Made by a program: the position numbers and the translations under genes. Below the pieces are notes generated by a model. That model worked only from the letters and a program-made list of their open reading frames with translations, was not told the DNA's origin and did no database searches. A stretch of DNA of 29,655 nt from an uncultured Lachnospiraceae bacterium. Its GTDB lineage: Bacteria; Bacillota; Clostridia; Lachnospirales; Lachnospiraceae. The stretch spans positions 1-29,655 of the forward strand of contig CAJTXA010000031.1 of NCBI GenBank assembly GCA_910579865.1. Reading direction: 5' to 3'. This document shows positions 7,358 through 16,598 of the stretch, one piece after another; the first letter of the stretch is position 1; each line of letters starts with the position of its first letter.

Positions 7358-8809
7358 TTATTCCCGATGCATCGAAAAGCTATTCATATCATAATTTGCC
7401 AGATTCTCATGAATTCCACGTCCATCTGCTTGAGAAAGCATGGTATCTCTTGTCTTCTTGCAGGCTAATTGATCCGTATTCGAGCTAGGACCGCCAACGC
7501 ATCCGCCATCGCAGATCATACCTTCGATAAAATTCTCTGGCAAACGAGCAACTTTCATTAACAGAAGTGCTTTCTTACACTCTGCTGCTCCATTTGCTTT
7601 ATATACTTTTACATCTACATTTTCTTCTGATTCCTTTAAGCTTTGTAATACAGCCGCTGTTACACCACCAGAATTTGCAAATCGTTTTCCATAAATGGAA
7701 GCTGTTTGATCGGTATTTTCACAAGGTTCTAATGTTACATTTTTCGCTAACATAATCGCCTTGATTTCACTATAAGTTAATACATAATCAGCATTTCCTT
7801 CAATCTTTTGATCCACTACTTCAGATTTTTTTGCAAGGCAAGGTCCAATAAATACAGTAACAGCATCTGGTTCCTGTGCTTTAATTAAACGAGAAACCGC
7901 ACACATTGGAGAAACGGTAGTAGAAATACATTCTGCTAACTGCGGATAATGAAGACGAACCAAATTTACAAAAGCTGGACAACAAGAAGTCACTTTTTTC
8001 TTTCCTTCCTTATAAGCTTCTGCCCATTCTTCTGCTTCGGAAGCGGAAGTCATATCTCCACCAAGTCCTACATCATAAAAATCGGTAAACCCTACTTCTT
8101 TCATTGCCTTTTTCCAGCTAGCCATTGTAATATTTTCTCCAAATTGTCCTTCTGTCGCTGGAGCAGCCATTGCATAAACCTTTTTTCCAGATTTCAATGC
8201 ATTTATAACATCTACAATCGCTGTTTTATGTCCAATTGCCCCAAATGGACATCGATGAATACATCTTCCGCAACGAATACATTTATTTTTATCAATTACG
8301 GAAATTCCCTGATCATCATATGTAATTGCATCTACAGGACAGCTAAATTTACAAGGTCTTTTTAGATGCGCAATTGCATTGTAAGGACAAGCCTGTGCAC
8401 ATTTTCCACACTCCTTACATTTTGAAGGATCAATATGAGAGCGTTCCCGTCCTGGCTCAATAGCTCCAAAACTACAAGCATGAATACAGGCCTTTCCAAG
8501 ACAATTCTGACAGTTTTCCGTAACAGTATAACTTGAAATTGGACAGTCTTCACAAGCGGAACTAATTACTTGAATCACATTTCCATCATCTACAGGTCCA
8601 GGTGCTTTTCCTTCTGCTAAACGAACCCTCTGCCGGATAATTTCTCTCTCTTTATAAATACAACACCGAAACTTTGGTGTTGGCCCAGGAATCAACTCAA
8701 CAGCAATATGATCTCTTTTTGCATCAAGTTCCCCTTCAAAAGCCAATTTTGCCACTGCATTGATTACCTCATGTTTGATTCGAATTAAATTTTCATCTGC
8801 AAACATCAT
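7358..8809 (-). CDS. Monomeric [FeFe] hydrogenase, group-B-like
   Basis: A 483-residue iron-sulfur protein. The N-terminal half carries several cluster sites: CQNCLGKACIHAC (100-112), CKECGKCAQAC (131-141) and CIRCGRCIHRC (177-187). The C-terminal half is the H-cluster domain: TSCCPAF (C276 for proton transfer, C277 as ligand), FIGPCLAKKSE (C324) and EGMICDGGCVGGP (C433, C437). All ligands needed for an H-cluster are therefore present. The short L3 motif and TSCCPAF instead of TSCCPGW match the group B (M2e-like) enzymes of clostridia, whose physiological direction is uncertain. It probably exchanges electrons between ferredoxin and protons in the cytoplasm. No maturase genes (hydEFG) are in the window. 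ATG 8809 or the adjacent ATG 8806 follows GGAAGGGA. It stands alone between the ABC exporter and pepT. Confidence 0.9.
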   Translation of the reverse strand: MMFADENLIRIKHEVINAVAKLAFEGELDAKRDHIAVELIPGPTPKFRCCIYKEREIIRQRVRLAEGKAPGPVDDGNVIQVISSACEDCPISSYTVTENCQNCLGKACIHACSFGAIEPGRERSHIDPSKCKECGKCAQACPYNAIAHLKRPCKFSCPVDAITYDDQGISVIDKNKCIRCGRCIHRCPFGAIGHKTAIVDVINALKSGKKVYAMAAPATEGQFGENITMASWKKAMKEVGFTDFYDVGLGGDMTSASEAEEWAEAYKEGKKKVTSCCPAFVNLVRLHYPQLAECISTTVSPMCAVSRLIKAQEPDAVTVFIGPCLAKKSEVVDQKIEGNADYVLTYSEIKAIMLAKNVTLEPCENTDQTASIYGKRFANSGGVTAAVLQSLKESEENVDVKVYKANGAAECKKALLLMKVARLPENFIEGMICDGGCVGGPSSNTDQLACKKTRDTMLSQADGRGIHENLANYDMNSFSMHRE

Positions 8810-8888
8810 AATATGTTCCCTTCCTTTCCTCTTAAATAGCTTCGTTATAATTTTATCACACTTTTGAATTTACGTCTACTTGAGATTT

Positions 8889-8913
8889 TAAGAAAGCAAA
8901 AATAATCTTTCTT
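8889..8913 (-). other. Small hairpin after the ABC exporter stop codon
   Basis: AAGAAAG and CTTTCTT arms around a 10-nt A/T loop, starting directly at the stop of the ABC gene. No clear U-run follows, so it is at best a weak terminator. The rest of the gap to the hydrogenase start shows no promoter of good quality. Confidence 0.35.
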
Positions 8914-10668
8914 CTATTCAAACTGTGCCTGATACAGTTGATAATAAACACCATTTTGTTTCATCAACTCTTGATGTGTTCCGCTTTCTACAATCTCCCC
9001 ATGTTCTACCACCAAGATCTGATCTGCATTTTGTATGGTAGATAAACGATGAGCAATTACAAAACAAGTCTTTCCTTTCATAAGTTCCCGCATGGCTTGC
9101 TGAATCTGTATTTCTGTTCTGGTATCTACATTTGAAGTTGCTTCATCTAAAATTAGCATATGTGCATCTAATAACATCGCCCGTGCAATAGTAAGAAGCT
9201 GTTTTTGTCCCTTTGAAATATTAGTTCCTTCATCTGTCAATATCGTATCATACCCGTTTTTTAAATGCATAATATAAGAATGAATATGAGCTGCCTTTGC
9301 TGCTTTTATTACTTCTTCTAATGTCGCATCTTCCTTTCCATAAGCAATATTTTCAAAAATACTTCCCTGAAAAAGCCACGTATCCTGTAATACCATAGCA
9401 TATGCCTTTCGTAAACTAGAACGAGTAATTTGTGTAATCTCTTTTGAATCTACTAAAATATTTCCTTCCCAAATATCATAAAACCGCATTAAAAGGTTAA
9501 TAATGGTTGTTTTTCCTGCTCCAGTAGCTCCCACAATTGCAATTAACTTACCATGTTCTGCTTTCAGATGGAAACCTCGAATAATTGGTTCTCCTTTGGT
9601 ATAACCAAAAGAAACATTTTTTAAAACCACATCTCCTACCACATCGTTTAATGGAATCGCTTCCTTTGTATCTTTTGCTTCTTTCGTTTCATCCATCATA
9701 ACAAATATTCGTTCTGCTGCCGCTAATGCCGACTGTAATTCACTGATAATATTAGCGGCTTCATTAATTGGTCCAGAAAATTTACGGGAATATAAAATAA
9801 ACGAAGAAATATTTCCTATACTCATCTGCCCAGCTAAAAAAAGCAATGCTCCAAATATACTAATAAAAGAAAGAGAAAGGTTATTAATAAAATTTACGGT
9901 AGGCCCTACCACACTTCCATAATATTCTGCCTGATAATAGGCATCTACTGCTTCTGTATTTTTTATATCAAATTTTGCAATCGTATAATCTTCTCTATGA
10001 TAAGCCTTTAATGTCTTTTGTCCAGAAATCATTTCTTCTACAAATCCATTTAATTCTCCCAATTTTCGAGAACGAAGCCGAAAAAGTGGTCTTGTTTTTC
10101 CGGTAATTATCTTAGTTAATACCATTGATAGCGGTACAGTAAATACAAGAATAAATACTAACTTAGGAGAAATTACAATCATCATCGATAAAGCACCAAT
10201 TACCGTAATAAAAGTGGCAAGAATCTGCACAAAATCATTAGATAAAGAAGTATTTATCGTATCAATATCATAAGAAATCCGACTTAGAATATCTCCAATT
10301 TGATGTGTATCAAAATATCCAATCGGTAACTCCATCAATTGATGAAATACATCTTTTCGCATTTGATATACCACTTTTCGACTTATATCAATCATTAATA
10401 CAGATAGTCCATAAGACAAAACAGAAGAAATCAAATAAAAAACAATCATCCATCCAGCATAAAAAAATACTTGCCGCCAGATCACCTGTCCCATCCCAGG
10501 CTCAATCGCATCAATTGCATAGCCAGAAAGCATTGGCCCTACCAAAGAAAGCAAATTGCTGCCAACTGTAAGAAACAAAGCAAATAAAAGCAAAAACTTA
10601 TATTGTAATAAATATTTTCCAAGTCTAAGAATCGTATTACGTCGATAAAACGGCCTTTGTACATTCAT
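8914..10668 (-). CDS. ABC exporter half (permease-ATPase), catalytic-site subunit
   Basis: A 584-residue fused ABC exporter half. Six hydrophobic segments span about residues 20-310, followed by an ATPase domain with Walker A GATGAGKTT, Walker B MLILDEATS with the catalytic Glu, and IAHRLST with the switch His. Its signature is degenerate (ISKGQKQ instead of LSGGQ). The neighbouring half has the opposite set of changes, so the two should form an asymmetric heterodimer. In it the site made by this subunit's Walker motifs and the partner's LSGGQ is the hydrolytic one, as described for BmrCD, LmrCD and TM287/288. The substrate (drug, lipid or peptide) cannot be told. It starts 32 bases after its partner's stop and is likely translated from the same transcript. 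Confidence 0.92.
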   Translation of the reverse strand: MNVQRPFYRRNTILRLGKYLLQYKFLLLFALFLTVGSNLLSLVGPMLSGYAIDAIEPGMGQVIWRQVFFYAGWMIVFYLISSVLSYGLSVLMIDISRKVVYQMRKDVFHQLMELPIGYFDTHQIGDILSRISYDIDTINTSLSNDFVQILATFITVIGALSMMIVISPKLVFILVFTVPLSMVLTKIITGKTRPLFRLRSRKLGELNGFVEEMISGQKTLKAYHREDYTIAKFDIKNTEAVDAYYQAEYYGSVVGPTVNFINNLSLSFISIFGALLFLAGQMSIGNISSFILYSRKFSGPINEAANIISELQSALAAAERIFVMMDETKEAKDTKEAIPLNDVVGDVVLKNVSFGYTKGEPIIRGFHLKAEHGKLIAIVGATGAGKTTIINLLMRFYDIWEGNILVDSKEITQITRSSLRKAYAMVLQDTWLFQGSIFENIAYGKEDATLEEVIKAAKAAHIHSYIMHLKNGYDTILTDEGTNISKGQKQLLTIARAMLLDAHMLILDEATSNVDTRTEIQIQQAMRELMKGKTCFVIAHRLSTIQNADQILVVEHGEIVESGTHQELMKQNGVYYQLYQAQFE

Positions 10669-10699
10669 TTGTTTTTTTCCTTCTTACATTATTTTTTTA

Positions 10700-12417
10700 T
10701 TAACATTCTCCCATCTGGGTTTTTCCAATTTCTCGATAAATTTCACAATTTTCCATTAATTCTTGATGTGTTCCATATCCAATCATTTTTCCCTCATCTA
10801 ACACCAAAATATGATCGGACTGCATCACAGAACTAATTCGCTGTGCAATTAAAATAGTAGTGGTATCTGGAAAATGTTCTTTTAACTCTTTTCGAAGAAA
10901 CGCATCGGTCTTATAATCCAAAGCACTGGAAGAATCATCTAGTATTAAAATATCTGGTCTAGCAGCTAATGCCCTTGCTATTAAAATTCTTTGTTTTTGT
11001 CCACCGCTTAAATTGGCACCACGAACAGAAACCGTATTTTCATAGCCTCGTCCCTCTTCCTCTATAAACTCCTTTGCTCTTGCATATTCCACAGCATTTT
11101 GTACTTCTTCAAAGGAAATCTTTCTTCCCAATCGAATATTTTCTAAAATGGAATCTTCAAATATGGTATCATTTTGAAATACCACACCAAATTTTTTTCG
11201 AAGAATTTCAAATGGAATTGTTCGAATATCTTTTCCCTCTAAATAAATATTCCCCTGATCGGGATCATAAAATCGCAAAAAAGTTGTGCCAATGTACTTT
11301 TTCCAGAACCTGTCGCTCCAATAATTCCTAATGTTTCTCCTTTCTTTAATGAAAAAGAAAGATCGAAAAGATTTGGTTCGATCTTATTATAAGAAAAAGT
11401 TACATGATCAAATAAAAAATAAGGAGCTGATACTGCTGCTTGTACTGGATTTATTTGAACTACCTGCATATCTTCTGGTGTCTCAATGACTTCCATAATC
11501 CGATTTGCAGAAGCAACTGCTTTTGAGATAATAATAAACATTTTTGAAATATTCATCATAGCATTTAAAATAATCGTAAAATAGGTTAAAAATGCTAAAA
11601 TCTTTCCTACCTCAGAAACCCCTATATGAACTCGATATGCACCAACTATTACAACAAGAACCAATCCAAAATTTAAAAGTAAATTCATACAAGGGTTTAC
11701 TGCTGCCATAGTAATCCCAGCAATTCGTTCTTTTCTTACAACTTCTTGATTTAATGTATCATATTTTTGCTTTTCATATTCTGTTTTAGAAAGTGCTTTA
11801 ATTACTCGAATTCCAGCCATATCTTCACGAATCAGCCGAACAAACTGATCGACTGCTTGCTGAAGATTTGCATAAAGTGGAATACTTTTTTTAGAAACAA
11901 AAAATGTAACCAAAATAATAAAAGGCATAATCGAAACTAAAACGGCTGTTAGAATTGGATCCAAAGTCAAAGTTACAAAAATTCCACCAATAACTAGAAT
12001 CGGTGCCCGTGCACCAAGTCGTTGAACTCGCCCAATCATCTGATGAATATGATAGGTATCCGTAGTTAAGCGGGAAATACAAGAAGGCTTTGTAAATTCG
12101 TCAATCTGCTGATTAGAAAGATAAGAAATTTTTGCAAACAAATCATGCCGAATCTGTTCTGTTGTATCACGAGCCACTTTTGACGCCATTCGATTAGCAA
12201 TAATATTAAAAGTCCATGCCAAAATCGAACAGACAATCATCATCACACCCCATAGGTAAAGAGAGGAACGTTCTTTTTTGGGAATTATAGTATCAATCAT
12301 ATAAGCCAGAATCCATGGTAAACATAAATCCATAACTGTACCAATAAATTTAATAAAAAATCCTCCTATCATCCTCCAATAATAGGGACGGAGATAATAA
12401 AAAAGTACCTTTTTCAT
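10700..12417 (-). pseudogene. ABC exporter half (permease-ATPase), degenerate-site subunit, frameshifted
   Basis: Two overlapping frames together encode one ABC exporter half of about 573 residues. The first (12417 to 11239) covers the membrane domain and Walker A GATGSGKST, then goes off frame after LAQLF. The second (in frame from about 11278 to 10700) resumes at RFYDPDQGN and contains LSGGQKQR, Walker B ILILDDSSS and IAQRISS. The break lies at a run of six T (minus strand; 11277-11282). Seven T would restore LAQLFLRFYDP, the expected family sequence. The catalytic Glu is Asp and the switch His is Gln, so this half carries the degenerate ATP site of a heterodimer with the next gene. It could be a true mutation, a sequencing error or a slippage site. 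TATAAT lies in the 50-base gap after hisIE, but without a good -35. Confidence 0.85.
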
Positions 12418-12467
12418 CTGTACTATAATTCCTTTCTAAGTTTCATTATATATAGAAAAGCGATATA

Positions 12468-13790
12468 CTATCGATTTGCGATTTCTTCTAATACCTCTTC
12501 CCAAGTCACTCCGCACTCCACCATCATTACCATAACATGGTATAAAAAATCAGCGATTTCATATTTAATTTCTTCTGGTTCTGGATTTTTAGCAGCTATA
12601 ATAATTTCAGCCGCTTCTTCTCCAACTTTTTTCAAAATCTTATCTAAGCCTTTTTCAAATAAATAATTTGTATAAGAACCCTCTTTTGGATGTTTTTTTC
12701 GCTCTAGAATTGTTTTATATTCCTTTTCTAATACTTGATAAGTAGAATTTCTAGCTCTTTCTTTCTCCCATATTGTATGAAAGAAACAGGAATATGCGCC
12801 TGTATGGCAAGCAACTCCCACTTGAGACACTTTTGCTAATAATGTATCAAAATCACAATCGGCTGTAAGTGCTTTTACATACTGAAAATGTCCGCTGGTA
12901 AGTCCTTTTACCCATAGCTCTTGCCGGCTTCTACTATAATAGGTCATTCGCCCCGTTTCAACTGTTTTCTGAAATGCCTCTTCATTCATATAAGCCAACA
13001 TTAGTACCTGATTTGTCCGATCCTCTTGTACAATTACTGGAACGAGACCATCTGAATTTTGTTTTAACTCATTCCAAGACAGTTGTGCTACTACTCTTTG
13101 CATATCTAGTCCAGAAGCTGTACAAACTTCTTTAAAGGCCATTGCATCAAAAGCAAAAGATGACAGCCATCTGCCGCCAAGAAAAGAAATCTCTTTCTGC
13201 TCGAATAGTTTTAATGCCTCAGAAGCTAATTCCCCTTGATATTCAACAAAGAAAAATTTCTTTTTTACATCCCAAGTAGCAGTTATGATTTCTCTAATTT
13301 TATCCAGTAGATATAACAAATCAGTAGAAATATAAAACATCTCAACCAGTTCTTTTGCTGCTTGGTAATTCTGTAAAATAGATTCTTCTGATTCCATTTC
13401 TTCTTGTTGTATACCATAAATAAGCTTTTCTGCTCCAAAACGGGAAGAAGCCTCTAATAAAGCCTGTTCCCAAGTTTTTGTATTTTGAATAAAAACTGCC
13501 TTTTCTGCTCCAGTATAAAGATATTTCTTTATATCTTCAAATCGTTTTATTAATCCTCCAGCATAAACTGGAATCTCTGCTTCTCGAATCAGGGCTTTCA
13601 TACAGGCAAGATTTTTTTCATGTTCTTGTTCTGTATTTGAAAATTCCAATAAACAAATTGCATCCATTCCAGTATTACTATAGTAAGCCGTTGCACTCAT
13701 TCCATTTAAAGAATGAAATAAAACAGAACACTCCCGATCCAAATAAACAATTCCATCTTTTATATAAACAGTTGCAACCAATCGTTTCAT
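12468..13790 (-). CDS. hisIE: Bifunctional HisIE with an N-terminal HisF/HisA-like domain
   Basis: A 440-residue protein with three parts. Residues about 240-345 are phosphoribosyl-AMP cyclohydrolase (VLMLAYMNEEAF, RMTYYSRSRQELWVKG, DCDFDTLL metal site, GVACHTGAYSCFF zinc cysteines). Residues about 360-440 are phosphoribosyl-ATP pyrophosphatase (KILKKVGEEAAEIIIAAKN, YEIADFLYHVMVMM). These do steps 2 and 3 of histidine synthesis. The first 220 residues resemble a worn HisF/HisA barrel: KRLVATVYIKDGIVYL parallels the HisF start, and IPVYAGGLIKRFEDIKKYLYTGAEKAVF parallels the phosphate-binding glycine strand. The catalytic Asp of HisF (in CLDVKDG) appears as Tyr9, so cyclase activity is doubtful. 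The usual HisIE is only about 200-220 residues. It lies 39 bases after hisB. Confidence 0.92.
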   Translation of the reverse strand: MKRLVATVYIKDGIVYLDRECSVLFHSLNGMSATAYYSNTGMDAICLLEFSNTEQEHEKNLACMKALIREAEIPVYAGGLIKRFEDIKKYLYTGAEKAVFIQNTKTWEQALLEASSRFGAEKLIYGIQQEEMESEESILQNYQAAKELVEMFYISTDLLYLLDKIREIITATWDVKKKFFFVEYQGELASEALKLFEQKEISFLGGRWLSSFAFDAMAFKEVCTASGLDMQRVVAQLSWNELKQNSDGLVPVIVQEDRTNQVLMLAYMNEEAFQKTVETGRMTYYSRSRQELWVKGLTSGHFQYVKALTADCDFDTLLAKVSQVGVACHTGAYSCFFHTIWEKERARNSTYQVLEKEYKTILERKKHPKEGSYTNYLFEKGLDKILKKVGEEAAEIIIAAKNPEPEEIKYEIADFLYHVMVMMVECGVTWEEVLEEIANR

Positions 13791-13829
13791 ATCTTATCCT
13801 CATTTCAATTTTTACAATTTTATGATATC

Positions 13830-14417
13830 CTATAAGGTTCCCTTTGTAGAAAGGACTTCTGTAATTCGTGCATCATACTGTGTTGCTTCGTCTAAAGCTT
13901 TTCCAAATGCTTTAAAACATCCCTCAATAATATGATGATGATTGACACCAGAAATCTGTTTTAAATGTAAATTCATTCCAGCTCCATAAGAAATAGAATA
14001 AAAAAATTCTTTTACCATTTCAGTATCAAAATATCCCACTCGATCGGTTGTTAATGTAACATCATAAACAAAATAAGGTCGTCCAGATAAATCCAAGGAA
14101 GCTAAAATTAACGCTTCATCCATAGGCAGCAGAAATGATCCAAAACGCCGAATACCAACTTTATCACCAAGTGCTTCCCGAATTGCCTGTCCAAGCACAA
14201 TTCCAGTATCTTCAATGGTATGATGACTGTCCACATAAAGATCACCTGTTACTTTTACTTTTAAATCAAAAAATCCATGTCTTGCAAAACTATTTAACAT
14301 ATGATCAAAAAATCCAATCCCAGTTGCTATCTCCGTTTTTCCGCTGCCATCCAAATCAAAAAATAGGGCAATATTTGTTTCATTTGTAGCTCTTCTAATA
14401 TCTGCCGTACGTGCCAT
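13830..14417 (-). CDS. hisB: Imidazoleglycerol-phosphate dehydratase
   Basis: A 195-residue monofunctional HisB, the normal size for the dehydratase without the phosphatase domain. Manganese-binding histidine motifs are seen as DSHHTIEDTG and GVNHHHIIEGCFKAFGKAL, with GIGFFDHMLNSFARHG near the N terminus. It dehydrates imidazoleglycerol phosphate to imidazoleacetol phosphate in histidine synthesis. It lies 32 bases after hisD and 39 before hisIE, in the middle of the his cluster. ATG 14417 has GGAGGG about 8 bases upstream. Confidence 0.96.
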   Translation of the reverse strand: MARTADIRRATNETNIALFFDLDGSGKTEIATGIGFFDHMLNSFARHGFFDLKVKVTGDLYVDSHHTIEDTGIVLGQAIREALGDKVGIRRFGSFLLPMDEALILASLDLSGRPYFVYDVTLTTDRVGYFDTEMVKEFFYSISYGAGMNLHLKQISGVNHHHIIEGCFKAFGKALDEATQYDARITEVLSTKGTL

Positions 14418-14449
14418 AAAGTCCCTCCAAAACGTTGCTATTTTTGTTT

Positions 14450-15742
14450 TTATTTTTCAAATCGAACCCGAATAGAATTTGCATGAGCCGTAAGCGATTC
14501 TGCTTCTGCAAATGTAATAATATCCTGATGAATTGGGGCAAGCGCTTCTTTCGAATAAGAAATAATACTGGATTTTTTTATAAAATCATCAACACTAAGT
14601 GGAGAGAAAAATTTTGCTGTTCCATTGGTAGGCAATACATGATTTGGACCAGCAAAATAGTCTCCCAACGGCTCTGAACTATATTCTCCAATAAAGATAG
14701 CTCCTGCATTTTTAATTTTTGTCATAACAGTAAAAGCGTCCTTTGTCTGAATTTCTAAATGTTCAGAAGCAATCTCATTTACAACAGAAATTGCATCTTC
14801 TAAAGAATCTGCTAATAAAATATATCCATATTGATCCAAAGATTTCTGAATCAGTTCTTTTCTAGAAAGCAAAGCCGTAAATCCATCTACTTCTTCGGAA
14901 ACTTGTTTTGCTAATTCTAAACTAGTAGTCACTAAAATAGCAGATGCCATTTCATCATGTTCCGCTTGTGACAATAAATCTGCTGCCACATAACGGGCAT
15001 TCGCTGTCTCATCCGCTAAAACTAAAATCTCGCTTGGCCCTGCCACAGAGTCAATACTCACATATCCAAAAACCGCTTTTTTTGCAAGTGCAACATAAAT
15101 ATTACCTGGACCTACAATCTTGTCCACTTTAGGAATACTTTCTGTTCCATAAGCCATTGCTGCGATTGCCTGTGCACCACCAACTTTAAAAATACGATTA
15201 ACTCCTGCTTCCTTTGCTGCTACTAATGTTGCTGGATTAACTTTTCCCTCCTTATTACAAGGAGTTGTCATAATAATCTCTTCTACCCCTGCAACTTTTG
15301 CTGGAACAACATTCATCAGTACAGAGGATGGATAAGCCGCTTTTCCACCTGGTACATAAACCCCTACCTTCGATAATGGGGTAACTTTTTGACCAAGAAT
15401 TGTTCCAGATGGAGTACTATCAAACCAGCTATACTGTTTTTGTTTTTCATGATATGCACGAATTTCAACAATCGCTTTTTGTATTACTGTAATAAGAGAA
15501 GCTTCTATTAAAGAATAGGCCTCCTTTATTTCTTCTTTGGTTACTAAAACGGTATCTTTGGAAAGTTCTGCTCCATCAAATTGTTTTGTATAAGCAAAAA
15601 GTGCTGTATCTTTCTCTTCTCTTACCTTTGCTAAAATATCTGCTACTTGTTTTTCATACTCTGCATAGTGATTTGGACTTCTTTTTAGTAAATTTTCTAA
15701 TACATTTTTCTTACTATTTTCATCTAAATGAACAATTCTCAT
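14450..15742 (-). CDS. hisD: Histidinol dehydrogenase
   Basis: A 430-residue protein of normal HisD length. Characteristic stretches are GVYVPGGKAAYPSSVLMN, FKVGGAQAIAAMAYGT, VAGPSEILVLAD, LLSQAEHDEMASA with metal and catalytic residues, and GPNHVLPTNGTAKFFSPLSV. It oxidises L-histidinol to L-histidine in two NAD+-dependent steps using zinc. It follows hisG by 47 bases on the same strand, and the his promoter upstream of hisG probably drives it. Confidence 0.97.
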   Translation of the reverse strand: MRIVHLDENSKKNVLENLLKRSPNHYAEYEKQVADILAKVREEKDTALFAYTKQFDGAELSKDTVLVTKEEIKEAYSLIEASLITVIQKAIVEIRAYHEKQKQYSWFDSTPSGTILGQKVTPLSKVGVYVPGGKAAYPSSVLMNVVPAKVAGVEEIIMTTPCNKEGKVNPATLVAAKEAGVNRIFKVGGAQAIAAMAYGTESIPKVDKIVGPGNIYVALAKKAVFGYVSIDSVAGPSEILVLADETANARYVAADLLSQAEHDEMASAILVTTSLELAKQVSEEVDGFTALLSRKELIQKSLDQYGYILLADSLEDAISVVNEIASEHLEIQTKDAFTVMTKIKNAGAIFIGEYSSEPLGDYFAGPNHVLPTNGTAKFFSPLSVDDFIKKSSIISYSKEALAPIHQDIITFAEAESLTAHANSIRVRFEK

Positions 15743-15789
15743 TTTTTCTCCCTTCTAATTAACGAAAACTTCTTTTTTCTGAAATTTTT

Positions 15790-16440
15790 TTATTTATGAT
15801 TTGCCCGTGTTATTTCTTTTAATGCGGAAATAATCTTTTGAATTCGTTCCTGTTCCATCTTCATGCTAACTTGGTTTACTACCATTCTAGCAGATAAAGG
15901 GCATACTTCTTCTAGTACCATCAATCCATTCTCACGTAAAGTAGAACCTGTTTCTACAATATCTACAATTACTTCAGAAAGTCCTACAATAGGTGCTAAT
16001 TCAATGGAACCATTCAATTTAATAATCTCTACTGTCTGATGTTTTCGATTATAAAAATAATCTTTCGCAATATTTGGATATTTTGTTGCAACTCGAATTA
16101 ATTCATGATGAGACAATACATCTTTTGCTGACTCTGGCCCGCAGACACACATCCTGCACTTTCCAATTCCAAGATCAACAACTTCATATAATCTGCGTCC
16201 TTCTTCCAAAATGGTATCTTTTCCTACAATACCAATATCCGCAGCTCCATATTCTACATAGGTTGGCACATCATTTGCTTTAGCAAGAAAGAAACGAAAT
16301 TTCAATTCTTCATTGACAAAGATTAATTTTCGTGTTTTATCATCTTTCATCTCCTCACAGGTAATGCCGATCTGCTCAAATATTTCTAATGTTTTCTTTG
16401 CCATACGGCCCTTCGCCAAAGCAAATGTTATGTACTCCAT
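15790..16440 (-). CDS. hisG: ATP phosphoribosyltransferase, short (HisZ-dependent) form
   Basis: A 216-residue HisG catalytic subunit beginning MEYITFALAKGRMAKKTLEIF, with DVPTYVEYGAADIGIVGKD and the PRPP-binding segment IVDIVETGSTLRENGL. The C-terminal regulatory ACT-like domain of long HisG is absent. In short-form systems the HisZ paralogue provides octamer assembly and histidine feedback; no hisZ is visible in this window. It condenses ATP with PRPP in the first step of histidine synthesis. It is first in the cluster, about 75 bases downstream of the predicted transcription start, with AAGGAAGG about 13 bases before the ATG. Confidence 0.95.
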   Translation of the reverse strand: MEYITFALAKGRMAKKTLEIFEQIGITCEEMKDDKTRKLIFVNEELKFRFFLAKANDVPTYVEYGAADIGIVGKDTILEEGRRLYEVVDLGIGKCRMCVCGPESAKDVLSHHELIRVATKYPNIAKDYFYNRKHQTVEIIKLNGSIELAPIVGLSEVIVDIVETGSTLRENGLMVLEEVCPLSARMVVNQVSMKMEQERIQKIISALKEITRANHK

Positions 16441-16521
16441 TTTATAAATCCCAATCCTTCCTTATTCTCTTTCTTTTTCTTTATAATCTCTTAATCTTAA
16501 TATTTTACAACATCAGCTAAC

Positions 16522-16550
16522 ATTATAATACAGGGATTCTTTTTTGTAAA
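16522..16550 (-). promoter_or_regulatory. Sigma-A promoter of the his cluster
   Basis: Minus strand TTTACA (16545-16550), 17-base spacer, TATAAT (16522-16527). The start would be near 16515, leaving a short purine-rich leader of about 75 nt before hisG. That leader is too short for a T-box and shows no run of His codons, so no attenuator is evident. Confidence 0.8.
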
Positions 16551-16598
16551 CTGATTCTTTTGATGGCTTTTTGACTTAATTCTCTTTTCTTAATTTAT

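Noticed and set aside
7949..8365. Plus-strand frame of 138 codons antisense to the hydrogenase
   Set aside because: It is a shadow of the Cys-rich minus-strand gene with no initiation signal.
16441..16515. T-box or histidine attenuator leader before hisG
   Set aside because: The leader is only about 75 nt, purine-rich, and lacks a His-codon run, a T-box sequence and a terminator stem.
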